Below, piece by piece: positions 33,634-34,408 of a stretch of DNA of 34,408 bases. The first letter of the stretch is position 1, and the number at the start of each line of letters is the position of its first letter. The position numbers and the translations under genes are program-made. The DNA is from Bacteroidaceae bacterium (GTDB taxonomy: Bacteria > Bacteroidota > Bacteroidia > Bacteroidales > Bacteroidaceae): NCBI GenBank assembly GCA_024695315.1, contig JAILIJ010000166.1:1-34408 (forward strand), in the 5' to 3' direction. Under the pieces are notes generated by a model. The model was given only the letters and a program-made list of their open reading frames with translations. It did no database searches and had not been told where the DNA came from.

Positions 33634-34408
33634 TTATTCATCCATAAGTTTGCGGTAGCGCACTCTCTTAGGTTCTTCTATACCCAGACGCTTAGCTTTA
33701 TTCGTCTCATAATCTGTATATGAACCTTCGAAGAATACTACTTCTCCATCCCCTTCAAATGCAAGGATATGTGTACATATACGATCGAGGAACCAACGAT
33801 CATGACTGATTACAACAGCACAACCAGCAAAATTCTCAAGACCTTCCTCGAGAGCTCGCAAAGTATTAACGTCAATATCATTTGTTGGCTCATCGAGAAG
33901 AAGTACATTACCCTCCTGCTTTAGTGCCATAGCAAGATGCAGACGATTACGTTCACCACCGGAAAGTACCCCACAAAGTTTCTCTTGATCGGCTCCGTTG
34001 AAGTTGAAACGGCTAAGATAAGCACGTACATTGAGGTCACGGTTTCCGATACGTATTGTTTCATTTCCTTGGCTTACCACCTGGTACACACTTTGGTCAG
34101 CCTTAATATCTTTATGCTGCTGATCCACGTATGACAATTTAACAGTCTCACCCACTTCGAATGTTCCCGCATCTGGAGTTTCAAGTCCCATAATAAGTCG
34201 AAACATTGTTGTCTTACCCGCGCCATTAGGTCCTATAACGCCAACGATACCATTAGGTGGGAGATTAAAGTTAAGATCCTTAAAGAGAACTTTATCTCCA
34301 AAGGCCTTTGCCATGTGCTTAGCCTCAATAACCTTATTACCAAGACGTGGTCCATTAGGGATGAAGATTTCGAGTTTTTCTTCACGTTCCTTCTGTTCCT
34401 CGTTAAGC
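33634..34408 (-). CDS. ettA: EttA-type ABC-F translation factor, C-terminal part
   Basis: Energy-dependent translational throttle A, a soluble two-ATPase ABC-F protein that binds the ribosomal E site. About 258 residues are visible; the gene continues beyond the window, so the Met at 34314 is not its start. The frame opens with LNEEQKEREEKLEIFIPNGP and RLGNKVIEAKH, the end of the inter-domain linker and start of the second ATPase. Walker A IGPNGAGKTT, signature LSGGERNR, Walker B VLLLDEPTNDID and the H-loop VVISHDRWFLD are all intact. The C-terminus RVRYRKLMDE is typical of EttA rather than Uup or drug-resistance ABC-F members. Confidence 0.92.
   Translation of the reverse strand, partial: LNEEQKEREEKLEIFIPNGPRLGNKVIEAKHMAKAFGDKVLFKDLNFNLPPNGIVGVIGPNGAGKTTMFRLIMGLETPDAGTFEVGETVKLSYVDQQHKDIKADQSVYQVVSQGNETIRIGNRDLNVRAYLSRFNFNGADQEKLCGVLSGGERNRLHLAMALKQEGNVLLLDEPTNDIDVNTLRALEEGLENFAGCAVVISHDRWFLDRICTHILAFEGDGEVVFFEGSYTDYETNKAKRLGIEEPKRVRYRKLMDE

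Overview
The window looks like a chromosomal core segment of a Bacteroidales bacterium, most likely Prevotella or a near relative (Segatella, Xylanibacter and similar). The evidence is AT-rich DNA, start codons without Shine-Dalgarno sequences, several upstream boxes of the Bacteroidetes sigma-factor type (TAnnTTTGC), a Bacteroidetes-specific DUF5687 exporter, and a methylmalonyl-CoA decarboxylase operon of the kind used to make propionate from succinate. No rRNA, tRNA, insertion sequence, prophage, CRISPR array or integrase gene was found.

Layout. (1) 1-101: start of a leftward YitT-like membrane protein, cut by the window edge. (2) 102-1773: 1.67 kb without a convincing protein gene. It holds three short repeat arrays and a candidate leftward structured RNA at about 988-1184 with its own promoter and tandem terminators. 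(3) 1774-7711: gltB and gltD (glutamate synthase), separated by a strong hairpin and ended by a terminator. (4) 7825-8775: a leftward transcription factor with a RIC/YtfE-type di-iron domain fused to a LuxR helix-turn-helix. (5) 8974-11795: hisH-hisA-hisF-hisIE. (6) 11886-15607: an FtsE-like ATPase, aspartokinase and diaminopimelate decarboxylase. (7) 15749-17649: grpE-dnaJ. (8) 17650-18319: a non-coding interval with two facing terminators that share an 11-base core and a perfect 24-bp inverted repeat made of 21-bp units. (9) 18320-22893, leftward: methylmalonyl-CoA epimerase and the four subunits of a sodium-pumping decarboxylase, whose biotin carrier has two biotinyl domains. (10) 23141-31381, leftward and tightly packed: dapA, ftsK, lolA, trxB, a DUF5687/ABC exporter and an NlpC/P60 lipoprotein. 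(11) 31515-33527: ligA. (12) 33634-34408: C-terminal part of ettA.

How the genes fit together. gltBD supplies glutamate, and the his cluster uses glutamine. lysC, dapA and lysA belong to the diaminopimelate/lysine route that feeds peptidoglycan. FtsK, the FtsE-like ATPase and the NlpC/P60 enzyme act on the divisome or the wall. The decarboxylase operon converts (R)-methylmalonyl-CoA, through its epimer, to propionyl-CoA and exports sodium ions.

The items most worth a second look are the di-iron/LuxR fusion, whose six predicted metal ligands follow YtfE spacing while the YtfE Cys-Cys pair is missing; the candidate RNA at 988-1184; the two-biotin carrier protein; and the inverted-repeat minisatellite near 17.9 kb.
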